A stretch of DNA of 64,000 bases from Agarophyton chilense (taxonomy: Eukaryota > Rhodophyta > Florideophyceae > Gracilariales > Gracilariaceae), in the NCBI GenBank assembly GCA_030374765.1, contig JARGXX010000068.1, positions 2,046,001-2,110,000 on the forward strand, in the 5' to 3' direction. The translations under genes were made by a program, and so were the position numbers. Under the pieces are notes generated by a model, which was given only the letters and a program-made list of their open reading frames with translations, did no database searches and was not told the DNA's origin. Positions 11,901 through 23,220 of this stretch are shown here, in pieces; the first letter of the stretch is position 1; each line of letters opens with the position of its first letter.

Positions 11901-12040
11901 AAGCGATCTCACATTTAAACGACCACGGGTAGGTACAGTTTGTTGACGGATGATCTGTTCCAATTCGTCGAGCCAGAAGTGGAAATACATTTGCGGATAT
12001 AGCTCTATAGAGCCAAGTATACTTCAAGAGGTCTCAACTG

Positions 12041-12740
12041 ATGAAACTGCACAAGCAGTTCTTTCACACCTCGGCCGAAAAGCTCTTCAACATGATGAAA
12101 CGAGCTCGCCCAGAAAAAGCTACACCGGAACCACTGTCCATTCTCAAGGACCTAACGAAGAGATATGATCCTTGTAAAAGGATTCATAACGCCCAGACTC
12201 GTTTTCGAGTAGCATTTGGTGCTGAGAATGTTCAATTTAACGAGAAATACTTTCTGGATACCATGTATCAGGACGGAAAACCGGTGTTGCACTTTGTAGA
12301 CGAATGTACACACATCTCTGCTGCATATGGTCTCCCGAATGTATCGATAAAAACGATCTGGCGAAAGATGCTCTTGTGCTGGGCAGCCATACACACTGAA
12401 CTGCCGAACCGAATGCTGGATGATCAAATAACAGCATTAGGCCATCTGGTCATTAACATAGCAGCCCTCTCCAAAGTTCATGTTGACCGAACTTGGGAAG
12501 AATCGCACTCAGGTCCCGGCATCGGCGAATGGTATCACAAGCCTCTACCGCAGACTTATCGAAAGGTACTAGTCCAGGACTCTTCAACAGACCCTGAAGT
12601 TGCTTTCGCTGTTGCAGTTAAAGCAATGACTAGTACCTTAGGACCTGAAGGTCACGTTCCTTCTGCACCAGTTTCCGAGGAGTATTCGAAACTTCATACT
12701 CGGTCTAAACTCCAAGATCAAAGAGCGAAGCTATGATCTA
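12041..12740 (+). pseudogene. Copia-2 integrase
   Basis: The integrase inserts the cDNA copy. The frame shows the N-terminal zinc-binding region (FFHTSAEKL ... DLTKRYDPC, with the first Cys of the CxxC pair replaced by Tyr). The rve core follows: first Asp in LDTMYQDGKPVLHFVDE, second Asp in RMLDDQITALG, Glu in GPGIGEWYHKPL. This is a single open frame of 231 codons, but the lost zinc Cys and altered core residues suggest decay. Confidence 0.7.
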
Positions 12741-13330
12741 GGGCCAAAAATGTTCGAAAGGCGCGGGTAGAAATGGAAAAACTGATGGCCAAGCTCCATA
12801 TAGATTGTGTCTTAAGGCACAGAACACCCCCGGCGACTGACAAAATCTATAAAACTGAAGACAAGTTCTTATTTTGGCAAGAAAAAGTCGTAGTAAGTCG
12901 TATTTAAGAGTGTGTTGGCCCGTATTCCGTCAGCGGCCTCGACAAATCTAGAAGACTTTTATTTGTCTAAGACGTTCGTATTGGTGCGGGAAACCCATTT
13001 TCTCGTGCACAGGTTAACACGTATTATGTACATGGGACTTTGGCGTACTTTCGCGAGATATTCATCAGGAATCCTGTTCCTGAATTTAAAATGGATCCTT
13101 TTCAATGCTTTCAGCTGGTTGAACCACTGTATGGTTTGTGTGAGTCTAAAAATTTAGGGCACCAAACCATGGAAGATCATCGGAAGAAGGACCTTGGCAT
13201 GGTTCCCACTCGATCGGACCAGTCCCTTGTCTTCCCACACGCAAGACAGTATCCTCAATGGGCTACCTGGTGGTTTTGTAGATGATCTTTTGCGATGCGG
13301 AGCCTCTTCTTTCAAGGAACATTGCTAGAA
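12741..13330 (+). pseudogene. Copia-2 reverse transcriptase fragment
   Basis: The frames together give NPVPEFKMDPFQCFQLVEPLYGLCES, then DLGMVPTRSDQSL and a FVDDLLRC box near 13275-13300. These are the late palm motifs of copia RT, the last being the YxDD box. They lie in different frames, so the gene is broken; the early RT motifs were not recovered clearly. Confidence 0.65.
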
Positions 13331-13430
13331 GAAGAAGATGAAGTTTGAAATGACGAACGATATATATTTTTTCCTTGCACTTTCATGGTGTTTTGGGTTA
13401 TTCGAGAAAGAATAGGGCCATAATACAGAA

Positions 13431-14165
13431 TCAGCCCCGGTATTTGGGAAAGATTGAAGAACTTCCAACTACCGCATCTCTGGCTGCTCTTCGATCCACA
13501 CGCATGAGACTAGCTTGGAAATCAAACAACAGGTAAGATTGCCATTTCGGAATTTCACAACTAGCACAGGTCACTGAATAGCTACTTCGTAAGGGAAAAG
13601 TGGAGATTATCAATCAACTGAACAGAGCTCTTTGTTATGCTAAATCGAACCCTGTATCGCTTCGTATACCTCCTTTGAAGCTGGAATTGCTATAAATTGT
13701 TGGCTTTTCGGACTTTTCTTTCCCCAACAAGTATGAATTGTCTTCGAAATTAGGCCACATCTGCTTTCTCTGTGACGATACCGAAAGGTTGGCTCATATT
13801 CATTTTAGATACTACAAATCTTAAATAGTTACCCGCTCAACCCTGGAAGGTAAAATCACCGCCTTCAGTGACCTCTTTGATGTTGAAGCGGCAAAGGGAG
13901 ATGATCTAGGCCGCATCGTAGGGAAACGAGTCCCAGTATCTCTGTTAACCGATAGCAAGTCCTTATTTGTTTTGATATCCAAATGTTTGCGCACATCGGA
14001 AAAGGTGACTGTGGTTAACATCGCTGATGATAGAGAAGGATTATAAAGAAAGGTTATATTTAATATTGGATTCGTGAGAAGTTCGAAGAAGATATCTGGT
14101 AGTGTCACAAAGTCGATGCAAGAGGCAGCCCCAAAAGAATTCATTTCAATTTGAGTACTGGATGT
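13431..14165 (+). pseudogene. Copia-2 RNase H
   Basis: The plus-strand reading gives RYLGKIEELP, MRLAWKSNN, ISQLAQVTE, LNRALCYAKSN, a GFSDFSF block (first catalytic Asp of the RNase H), GHICFLCDDTE, EGKITAFSDLFDVEAA (Glu block), and LLTDSKSLFVLISK (Asp block), ending with FVRSSKKISGSVTKSMQ. This is the classic copia RNase H with its C-terminal tail. Stops are scattered through it. Confidence 0.75.
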
Positions 14166-14199
14166 ACGCCCATAGCGATTGATTATACGCCACTAAGAT

Positions 14200-15110
14200 G
14201 GAACCAGAAGATGATTTTACTTGGTGTCGGAGAAAGTCTGAAGTAGCCGTACTTCACCGATGTTTAGTCCCTCATGATCGTCTCCGCCGCAAACAATGAG
14301 CGCTGTTTCACAAAGTCGCATCGTTTTCCTTTCTTCGATGTTGACTATCTCACCGAGTTCACCGTCGACCATCACGCATTTCTTAACGTCATTAACCGCA
14401 CGCATTTGCACTTTCCATGCCCCTTCCTTTCGTATCGCAATCCATTCGAAATGTTTTGTCTTTAACTTTCATTCGCGAATCTTTGTAAAGTAGTGACTTT
14501 GTTAATCTTTGTATAGGACACGCTGACAGGCTCAGATTTATTTGCGTGGCATATCAATGTTTTCAATTTTATTTTGCCCGCGACGCCCCACTTGCACATT
14601 CGTTAACGTTTATATGCCGTCGGCAATAGCTTAAAAAACAAAAATTCTTTTTGAACGCTTTTCGTTGATCTAATGTCCATCTTCAACGAATAATTAGCGC
14701 GCTATTTGGCTTTTTGTACGTGCTACAGGTCTCACGTTTATAATGGGGAGCCTGGGGTTGTCTAAGCACCATTGGCGAACAGTGTTTTGAACTATGGTTC
14801 TCTTTCGTCGTTACTGGCGCTCATTGATGTGAAACATAGACGACTTAAGAACAGGTTTAGATTAAGATGGCGGCATTACAACGTCTATGATTTAGGGTAC
14901 GTTTTTCCATGCGCAATGCTGTAGTTTAAAAATGTAGATTGAAAACATGTATTTGTTACTGGTTTTAGCGCTCAAAATAACAAAGAAGCGCTCCGCCGCA
15001 AAAACGCGTCTGTTAAGTAAGCAAAAGTTGCTAGTTATTACTTTTTGATATTAAAGTGGTTGCTAGAGCTATCGTATGCACTTAAACCTATTTGGAAGCC
15101 TGCGGGATTC
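14200..15110. other. Copia-2 3' non-coding region
   Basis: Between the end of the RNase H and the partial 3' LTR about 900 bp carry no element gene. The minus strand holds a Val/Glu-rich frame (14217-14465) of unknown origin. Otherwise the stretch is AT-rich and featureless to me. Confidence 0.4.
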
Positions 15111-15129
15111 AATGCCATTCGTATATTGG

Positions 15130-15355
15130 ACACAGTGTCACCCGTAAGACTAACCTGTGCCAGTTGTGGCAGTATACGGTCGAGGTGGAGGTTCATTGCG
15201 GTAGCAGATCGGAAAATAGAGGTAGTTTTCATTATACCTGTGCGCTATGGGCTACAAGTGAGCTGGCGGGTCTCTTTGATACGCCGAGCAGTAATTTATT
15301 TTAATTAAAAAAATTTTGCCCGCTGGTGAGTAGCGCCAGTGTGCAATGGCACAGC
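15130..15355 (+). repeat. Copia-2 3' LTR, partial
   Basis: It aligns with 9200-9375 through GTA..TTTTCATTATA-CTGTG, AAGTGAGCTGG, GAGCAG, TTTTGCCC and GGTGAGTAG. The similarity stops at about 15355, so the right half of the LTR is missing or replaced just before Copia-1 begins. Confidence 0.5.
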
Positions 15356-15510
15356 AGCATATAATAGCACTTCTTGGAATATGTTTCGACGCGGGACGCA
15401 ACTGGACGGGGCTGGCCATATCGGTCTTTCTCGCGGCCTCTGCCTGAGGCTGTGTTGTTTTTGAGGTATCGAAACAAAACTCGTCCAAAAGTATCGATAG
15501 CAGTATGGGT

Positions 15511-15599
15511 TGTGTCAAACATTACAGTAGAAATAGACAGTCTTTTAGTCAAACGAAGATGAGCTCGAAGTAAAGGTCAGCCAGAGTCTTCCTCTCACA
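15511..15599 (+). repeat. Copia-1 5' LTR
   Basis: The repeat runs from TGTGTCAAAC to CCTCTCACA. From GTCAAAC onward (86 bp) it differs from the 3' copy at three positions by eye. Confidence 0.8.
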
Positions 15600-15832
15600 G
15601 GTTAAGGATCCTACGCTGCCTGAAAACGCAAACCGTAGCCCACCCTTTCTCCAATCCCACCCCACAGACACACAAACAACCCACAACGAATACAACAAAC
15701 GCAGGCACCGCCCGTCGCCAACGACGGCAAGACATCAAAGACATAAACACAATCACGCAAAAGATATACCACAACCCCACTATCACAGAAAACGACACAC
15801 ATCACCCAAAAGACACAACACAACATCGCAAC

Positions 15833-16729
15833 ATGGACAGCGACAGACAACCCAGACTACCAGAGCTAGATATATCAAACTATGCACCATGATATCCCGC
15901 GCTTGAAACCTACTCCATCACGATCAACGCCAAGGAACATATCTCCAGCAATCCCGATAAACCCACAGACCCCACAGAACTCGAAAATCACATCAAACGA
16001 TCGTCCAAACTACTCTCAGCTACACTCAGTAGTGTCCCATCCGAAATACTCGGCCTCTTACTAGTACCGGGCGACCGTCCTACACCGCATGACCTGGTAG
16101 CAGATATCATAGCGCATATCAATCAAGCGACTAAGGCCGATCCAAAATTCTTAAAAACAGAAGCAGAGAATGTGCCATACAACAGCGACACCAACATTGA
16201 CAGCTATCTCAAATCTCACACGGAAATACACCAGAAGATGATCGCGGCACGTTATCCAAGCATAAAACAAGAGGAAAACACAGTCGAATTCATACTCAAC
16301 GGCCTCAAGAAAAACACGACACTCACTCCCATTCTGGCTCCTATACTTCTACAGAAACCAAAAACAATCAAAGAATTCGTCAGGGGCTTCAAAGAACTCC
16401 ACGCCCTCTACCAACCAGTACATGGACTCAAACCCCAAGCCTCAGCATCCACGAGATTCACCGGGGACTACTCACCTCAACAAGTCACCCCAGAATACGT
16501 ACTGAGAGGACGAGGTCAATTCAGACGAACAAACCGCCTCTATCGACGCGGCAACTACACCCAACGCCGCATGCCTCCAGGAGCCATCCCATGTCGATTT
16601 CACACGTCAATAGGAATCCCATCACTGCACACAGACGAGGAATGCCAAAACCGAAACCATCCCAAATATCTGATCAAGACACAAGCTAAAATGGCACACA
16701 TCCAACCCCCGTACACCACATATCAATAA
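15833..16729 (+). pseudogene. Copia-1 gag, one nonsense mutation
   Basis: The ATG at 15833 opens a frame of 298 residues to TAA at 16727-16729, broken by a single TGA at 15890-15892 (probably a former TGG Trp codon). The central part reads like a copia gag: LENHIKRSSKLLSATLSS, then NIDSYLKSHTEIHQKMIAARYPS, then TVEFILNGLKK. The C-terminal part is Arg-rich (RGRGQFRRTNRLYRRGNY) instead of a clear CCHC knuckle. The same frame continues past the terminal stop into the protease, so gag and pol were probably one polyprotein. Confidence 0.75.
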
Positions 16730-17488
16730 CCCTTCCCAATACAAACTCAAGCTCCACCTGTACAACCCATCCCTTACCACCCATCACCGGGATATTCAGC
16801 AACAGAAGAAGACAATGATAACAATGGTACGTTCATATTGGACAGCCGAGCACACCCCACACACATCACATTCCCAACAAAATCCATGATCAAAGTAAGC
16901 CAACCCACTCGAACCAACACTGCGACGAACAACCAGACGCCGTGCACACACAGTGGAATGCTCAGAATCCGCCCACTCAAGAGTAACCATATCATACAAA
17001 CAACAGCAGTGGCAAATCACAATGTCAAGCACAATCTATTATCAGTACATGACCTCGCTACACGAAACGGACTCATGGCCTTCACACCATCGGTAGGATA
17101 CTTCATCAACACGCATAGTAACCCGCCAAGAATAATTGCACAAGCCCCATGGCACCAAGCCCACTACAAATTTAAGGGCCTACTTATAGATCAAACCAAT
17201 GCATACAAATCGCGAACAATAGCTTATAAACGACGCATCACACCGAAACCGACGCCACAACACAAGATAGCACCACCACAATGTGCTCATCGCAGCACAA
17301 ACAAAAAGAAGCAACTACATACGTCAAGCACCAAGGCCGCCCCTCCGATCATCACCTCACCACCCAAAACCCAGACCACTCAGACTCTCCAAAGACTATC
17401 AAATCCCACTACCCCTCAAGCACAACCCAGCACACAAATTATGCTCCACAACTGGCCCATCAAGCTAAACCATGCCGACCCCGCATAA
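16730..17488 (+). pseudogene. Copia-1 protease and pre-integrase region
   Basis: The frame continues from gag with NNGTFILDSRAHPTHI, the copia aspartic-protease active site in which the usual DSGA has become DSRA. NHNVKHNLLSVHDL follows, the typical 'LLSV' segment before integrase. The region ends at TAA 17486-17488 within the pre-integrase zinc region. The Gly to Arg change in the active site and the stop make it inactive. Confidence 0.75.
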
Positions 17489-18352
17489 TTAGCTCTCACC
17501 GCCAACAGAAGACTCATACCAACCATGCCAAAACAACTATCCAAAGACATCAAACTCACATGTAGTGCATGTCATCACGCCCAACTCTCCCCAGCCCCAC
17601 ACAAACCAAGAACCCACACGTATCCGGTAGGAGCCTACGTGAGCTCAGACACATGTGGCCCGGTTAAGTCCACATCAACACATGGAAATAATCATATGCT
17701 CCTTATTATATGTGCCACAAGCCGATGCACCATGGCCCATTTCGTGAGAAACCGCAAAGACATACCCAAACATATCGACAACACACTACACCATATAAAA
17801 CAACGTATGCACCATCTGCTAACGGATTTCCGGACTGATAACGCAAAAGAATACACATCCACGGCCATGCAACACATATACCACAACCATCAAGTCAAAC
17901 TTCACCTCTGCACACCGCATCAACCACAAAATAACTCCATCGCGGAACTATTTAACCGAAAAATTATGAACTCCGTCAGAGCACTGCTACACACAGCCAA
18001 ATTAGATGACACATACTGGGAGGACGCAGCCAGAGATACAATCTTCAAATATAACCTACTCCACCACGCACCAATCAACACATCCCCATACCATCTCTGG
18101 TACGGTCAACCACCACCACCTCAACCACTCTTCACATTCGGAGAATTAGGAACAATCCCAGCTTACGCACCGAAAAAGAAACTCGAACCACGGGCCGACC
18201 CAGCTAGATATATGTACCCAGTATCTCACACGCACTTGGTAGCCCTCAACCTGCGCACGCAGCAGTATCAACAATTACGAACGCAAGACTTTCACCCGTA
18301 TCACAATACTACAGATCCCACAGCCACACCCACCAACGCATTCAAAGCCTGA
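17489..18352 (+). pseudogene. Copia-1 integrase
   Basis: The frame is the same as gag and protease. It shows the Cys pair of the zinc region (CSACHHAQ), the first core Asp in SSDTCGPV, the second in TDFRTDNAKEY, and the Glu in NNSIAELFNRKI. A Trp-Tyr-Gly segment (PYHLWYGQPP) and the C-terminal GKR-like region follow. All catalytic residues are present; only the upstream stops and a frame change after 18352 break it. Confidence 0.8.
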
Positions 18353-18360
18353 GCACAACA

Positions 18361-19170
18361 CAGGCAACATATTCCCCAAGAGATCCAGAATACAGACCAC
18401 CTACAGAAGCAATTATACCACTCATGATGCTCTACAGATATAAACGATCAGCCGAAGGAAACATCGTTCAACGAAAAGCGAGATGCAACCTCAGAGGAGA
18501 CATGATGAAACCAGGAGTTCATTATAACCCAAAACACACGACGACATACACATCAGATCGTACAACGCAAAGGTTACCCCTAGCATTGCACGCCATGTAT
18601 CAAATGCCATTAGAGCACTTTGACATTAAGTCCGCCTACTTACACGAAAAACACCAACACGAAAAGCCAATATATGTCAAACAAATGCCCAAGTTCGACG
18701 GATCATATACACACGAAGGACAATATGGCCAAATTATCGGGAACCTCTACGGATCGCCACCAGCAGCGTATTATTACAACCACGGGCTGAAAACATTCCT
18801 TACACATCTCAAATTCAATGCATCGGAACATGACGCATGCCTCTACGTTAGACACACAGAAGAAGGCACAACACTAGTAAGTACAACAATAGATGACTTC
18901 CTTGTGCTCGCAACGAATCAAAACTTGATAGATATCCTGCATTGCCAAATCCTTACCAAATACAAGATCGAAAGGTTGGGAACTCCAACAAGTTTTCTGA
19001 ACTGGACTATAACTCACACAATGGATGGATCAGTGCACATCGCGCAACCTGATGCAATAGAAGCCATACTGGAACAGAACCACATGAACGACTGCAACCC
19101 AACAGTCACTCCCTACAACAACCTGAAACCGTTAGACCAGCAAGACGATACTACCCCATTGTCACCATAG
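18361..19170 (+). pseudogene. Copia-1 reverse transcriptase
   Basis: The RT frame (long open part 18424-19170) shows YKRSAEGNIVQRKARCNLRG, the DIKSAYLHE block (Asp of motif A), LYGSPPAAYYYN, and TIDDFLVLAT (YxDD box as TIDD), then LGTPTSFLNWTITH. It is in a different frame from the integrase, so one frameshift near 18355-18420 is needed. It ends at TAG 19168-19170, after which the connection to the RNase H continues in frame. Confidence 0.85.
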
Positions 19171-19870
19171 GAATCCAACAGATACAGACAGATACTAGGC
19201 GATATCCGATATGTCACAGACAGCACAAGGCGAGACATTGCTTATGCAACCAACGGCTTAGCTCAGCATATGTCCAAACCGCAGAAACATCACTGGCACT
19301 CTCTGAAAACCGTCTTGCGATATCTACAAGGCATAAAGACGCACGGACTGCAATTCTTTCCAACCAAAAGAAAACAAAAACCCGCTCACCACACATAGCG
19401 ACGCCGATTTTGCAAATTAAAAGAACAGAAAGTCAATCACAGGCAATGTTCATAGCATAAACAGCACTCCGGTTTCATGGTTATCGAAGAAACAGAACAT
19501 TGTAGCGCTGTCTACGACGGAAGCAGAGTACATCTCAGCAACAAGTGCCACACAACATACGCAATGGCTGCGTAAACTGCTCGAAACCACACGATTAACA
19601 CCGAGCAAGCCCACTTCCCACTTCATCGACAACCGATCGGCAATCCTCATAGCCGAAAATCAAGCACCCACAAAACGCAGAAAATACATTGACTTACGAC
19701 ATCAGTATCTACCCCATCACATATCGCAACACGCAATCACCTTGCATAGAGTTCCCACGGATCAAATGACTGCTGACATATCCACGAAACCAGGTCATCG
19801 AGACTGCTTTCGGCACTTGAGAGAACGTCTGCAAATACACCCCAGACCCGAAACAAAATGCGCCGCACCA
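19171..19870 (+). pseudogene. Copia-1 RNase H
   Basis: After the TAG the reading ESNRYRQILGDIRYVTDSTRRDIAYA leads into YLQGIKTHGLQFF. A frame change then gives SDADFAN, TPVSWLSKKQNIVALSTTEAEYIS (Glu block), HFIDNRSAI (Asp block), and KYIDLRHQYLPHHI with the tail TDQMTADISTKP. These are the hallmark copia RNase H motifs. Two frame changes and stops break it. Confidence 0.8.
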
Positions 19871-19925
19871 ACCAGGACTGTCAAACAACCTCATGATAAG
19901 ATGCTTTGCTGCGACACATTTTCAA

Positions 19926-20013
19926 AAGTCAAACATTGCAGTAGAAATAGACAGTACTTTAGTCAAACGAAGATGAGCTCGAAGTAAAGGTCAGCCAGAG
20001 TCTTCCTCTCACA
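19926..20013 (+). repeat. Copia-1 3' LTR
   Basis: Matches the 5' LTR from GTCAAACATT through CTCTCACA with three mismatches. The first bases differ (AAAGTC in place of TGTGTC). Confidence 0.75.
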
Positions 20014-20034
20014 TAATCAGCAGGGCTTTAGAAT

Positions 20035-21504
20035 CTCTTGGGATCAATGCTTTAAATTCGTCTGGGAGTTTCACCAAGTTCTTCTCAACTAGGGACAAGA
20101 AGGGCGAGACAGTTCAAAAGCTCTTAGAGTTTTGGAGCTCACACATCCCTGAAACCACAGTACCTGGCTTGTGTGGGTGTTACTTTGGAGAGCCAATCCA
20201 CAAACACATTGAACATTTCGTTCGAGCATGGAATGCTGGAATGCTTGATGATCTTGAATCAGATGAACTTAGAAAACTCGCCCAATTCCTTAGCGAAAAC
20301 ATTCGGCTCTCTCCATCTGGAACTGCGGCAAAAAACCTTTTCCTTCACTTGTTCTCTCCTGCAGCCCCCTGTGGGTCTCCTTCGCGTGCGAAATCCACTG
20401 TTTCCACGACTTCTGCCAGACGATCTGCTCCGGCTCCAAAGTCCTCTAGGCCACAACCTCCTCCCATCACTTTGTCCAAAGATGATTCTTCTTTTTCGTC
20501 TGATGATTTTGACGAGAAGGGGGGGGCGCCTTTGCTGGCGCATCTGACGAGCTGGACAATTCTATAAAACACGGTATACTGCCTTGTTTTTCAAATCTTC
20601 CTCGCAAACTAAAACACGTTCTGAGGCAAGGAGGGAAGGATTTCCAGGACTTCTTTGAGTCCTTGCAGATCGAGGTCACTACTCAATCAGAATTGTTCGT
20701 CCTTCTTCGATATCATAAAGAAGGGCTACAGCTGGTTAACATGGTTTGTCGCGCTAATGGTCTCGAAGTTGATCATGTTGCTTTCGAAACTAAACTGAAA
20801 CCAACTGCAGCTCGCTTTGTGAAGCCGGAGTTCCGTATTGATGCCGAGTTGTCCTTTCCCTTCACTCAGCGCGTTGCACCACGCAAAATTCGTCGGTGGA
20901 TGAAGCACGGCTCAATTGTTCCATGGGTTGAAGGTTTAGCCTCTCGAGCAGGTCCTCCTGAGAGGGACACTTTCGACGGTTACTTATCTCGAGAAATTCT
21001 TGCCGTGGGAATGGCCCTTGCTGCCCTGCTCGACGAATTTCACCCGCTGCCTATTATATTCTCAGCCGGAGTGGAGCGTCTCGTCAAGCGTTCGCTGGTG
21101 TTTGAGGAGGCTTGGAAATTTTCCAGAAAGGAAAGAGGTGCTTTCTACAAAAAGAAACTCGCCTTCATGGGTCTGGGTGGCGGCGCGCTTCCATCGACTG
21201 GCCTCTTTCTCTGACAGCACCCGAGAGAACTGACCAAGCCCCCTCTTTCTTGCCTGCTCGCGACTGGGGTAGTTCTCCCGCAATTGGAAGGAGACTTGTT
21301 GCCGCAATGAGCAGCTTGAGGACGGGCAACTCGCTCCAGTACTCTAGTGTTCAGACCGAGGCAGACACTGTGTTACTTGAGCGGCCGCATGTACGCGAAG
21401 CGATCGCGCGTTCCGTGCGGTTGTATGATGTTGGTAGATCAGTCTGCCTGGAGACTGATCCAGCGTCTGGATACACCGAGGGGTTGGACAGGGGCGACTA
21501 CTGA
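20035..21504 (+). pseudogene. DIRS-like element gag/ORF1 region
   Basis: The first part (to 20567) gives FFSTRDKKGETVQKLLEFWSSHIPETTV, a Ser/Pro-rich linker and an acidic end. The second part (about 20578-21214) is a long frame with KFVKPEFRIDAELSFPF and GYLSREILAVGMALAALLDEFHPLPIIF. I read these as the element's own structural ORF, based on position before the RT; I do not recognise a named domain. Confidence 0.5.
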
Positions 21505-21537
21505 AAACTGGATTGGGAGTTAGCAGCCGTCCCTCCT

Positions 21538-22330
21538 CGCTCTGAAGCTTCGATTGTAGATCCCGCAAATCTTCTACCAGAGCGGGATCTATACCGTGTT
21601 ACTGAACAATTTCTCATCAAACCTAAATCAGAATGGCCCTCTAAGATGGAACTGAAGCGGAAAAGAAATCATTTGGGAGTGAAGAGAGGGCACTACCCTC
21701 GTCTCTTGAGGCGAATGAAGGAAGCCAATATGATCGTGTGAAAGGATCCTAGAGACGGAGTAATCGAGAACTCGATGTTTGGAGCCTGGAAAAAGCATGC
21801 TGAGTGTTAGCGTCTTATTTGGGGAGATGACAAAGCTAACCTTCTCTTCAACGAGGAGGCTAGTTATGCTGAGCTACCCACACCTGCTATTCTCTCCACA
21901 TTGCGGCTGCCCCCTGGAGAGCAGCTCCAAATTGCAGGCTGTGATATCTCTAAATTCCATAACCACCTCCGGGCCCCCGATTTCTTAGTCCCACTCCTCG
22001 GTTTCCCGAAGATTTGCTCCTCTCTTGTCGACATCAGCCTTACCTCTGAATACGTCTTGCCGTGTCTTACATGTGTTACCATAGAGGCCACGTTTAAAGT
22101 GGCTCTTGCGCAAGCCGTATCCTTGTCTATTCTTGACCGATCCGGTCTGGGACGCCCTCCTCCTTTGTCGGAGTTGGTCGATTCTGTCTTGGATCAAGAA
22201 AAAGATTTTCAATTCCTTTCACATTGATGATCACAACTCTGTGCAGCCCTCAGCTCATGGTGTCAACAGATTGACCAACCGCATCGCTGAAACTTTTGCG
22301 CAAGCCGACCTGAACGTGGAAGTCGATTAG
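21538..22330 (+). pseudogene. DIRS-like reverse transcriptase
   Basis: Reading across frames gives LYRVTEQFLIKPKSEWPSKM, then RLIWGDDKANLLFNEEASYAELPTP. Next come LQIAGCDISKFHNHLRAP (motif A Asp), a FLVPLLGFP segment, ALAQAVSLSILDRSGL, and FHIDDHNSV at about 22220 (the catalytic DD box). GVNRLTNRIAETFAQADL follows. Stops at about 22225 and 22330 and other breaks inactivate it. Confidence 0.7.
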
Positions 22331-22366
22331 AATCTCTATGCGGGAGGCACTGAAGCAGGGGAAGCC

Positions 22367-23220
22367 TTGGGTCTCTGGTGGTGGACATCAGAAGTCCCTA
22401 CCGTTCGCCCAAAGTTGGCGGTCAAGCTTTTTGACATAACCTCAGCAGCACTTGCAGCGGCTTCGGTTTCGCCACACACTATGCAGACTATTATAGGTAC
22501 CTGTACGTGGGCGTGCTTGCTACGAAGACCTGTCCTCTCGGTGTTTCAAACTGTTTATGATTTTGCTGCGCTTCCAAACCCAAACCGCTGTCGTATGCTC
22601 CGTCCTTCGCGACGTGCCGAGTTGTCTGCGATGTTGCATCTCTTCCCATTAGTGTGCGCCGATCTAAGTATGGAAATCAGCCTTCGTATCTACGCTTCAG
22701 ATGTTTCCACACTTGTTGCCGGCGTTTGCTATGCGAATCTGGGCGAAGAAGAGCTGCCATCATTCCTGACTACGTGTCTAGAGACCCGAGTACAACGAGG
22801 ATGGTGCACAACGGTTGTCTGCCCTAGCTGTTTTGATAACACTTTTGTGCATCCCTTATCGCCTTTTTTCTCCGATTTGTTTGCAACGCTCTCTTTCAAA
22901 ACGGCAATCAGTTCACAATGGCGCTTGAAACGGTGGCATATCAACGTCCTTGAAGCTTAAGCTGTGCTTCTCGCAGTACATCACATGGGTCATTCAAAAG
23001 TAACCTCGAGCAAAAGCGTTGCGCCGTTCATTGACGGCACTGCCGCGCTTGGGGCAATCGCTAAAGGCCGGTCTTCTTCACGTATTCTGAATAACTCCCG
23101 TCGCTGGATCGCCTTTTCTCTTCTCATAAACGGCCTTACTCTCCTTCCTTATAGGATTCCTTCAGAGCTCAATCCAGCAGACGGTCCTTCTCGCTTACTC
23201 GCCCCTCGTTCAAATGTCTA
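22367..23220 (+). pseudogene. DIRS-like RNase H
   Basis: The frame 22367-22960 contains a LRIYASDVSTLVAGVCYA block (first Asp). It ends at HINVLEA followed by TAA, where the family continues AVLLAVHHM (Glu block). After the stop the same frame gives PFIDGTAALGAIAKGRS (Asp block) and SELNPADGPSRL. These four blocks in order are the RNase H of YR retroelements. The stop at about 22958-22960 is the main lesion. Confidence 0.7.

Larger units (their letters stand above)
9160..15355 (+). mobile_element. Copia-2: decayed Ty1/copia LTR retrotransposon
   Basis: On the plus strand the order is LTR-like sequence, gag, zinc knuckle, protease, integrase, reverse transcriptase, RNase H, about 900 bp of non-coding sequence and then a partial LTR. 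Integrase before RT is the diagnostic Ty1/copia order. Many frameshifts and stops occur across all domains. The two LTR-like ends (about 9215-9375 and 15200-15355) align by eye through AAGTGAGCTGG, CGAGCAG and GGTGAGTAG, but have diverged a lot, so this is an old insertion. Exact ends and target duplication could not be fixed. Confidence 0.7.
15511..20013 (+). mobile_element. Copia-1: Ty1/copia retrotransposon with very short LTRs
   Basis: A 4.5-kb unit is bounded by direct repeats of 86-89 bp and holds gag, protease, integrase, RT and RNase H on the plus strand in copia order. Gag, protease and integrase share one reading frame interrupted only by a few stop codons, so the element decayed recently compared with its neighbours. 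The plus strand is strikingly A/C-rich and G-poor, unlike Copia-2. No target-site duplication was recognised at the ends. Confidence 0.85.
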
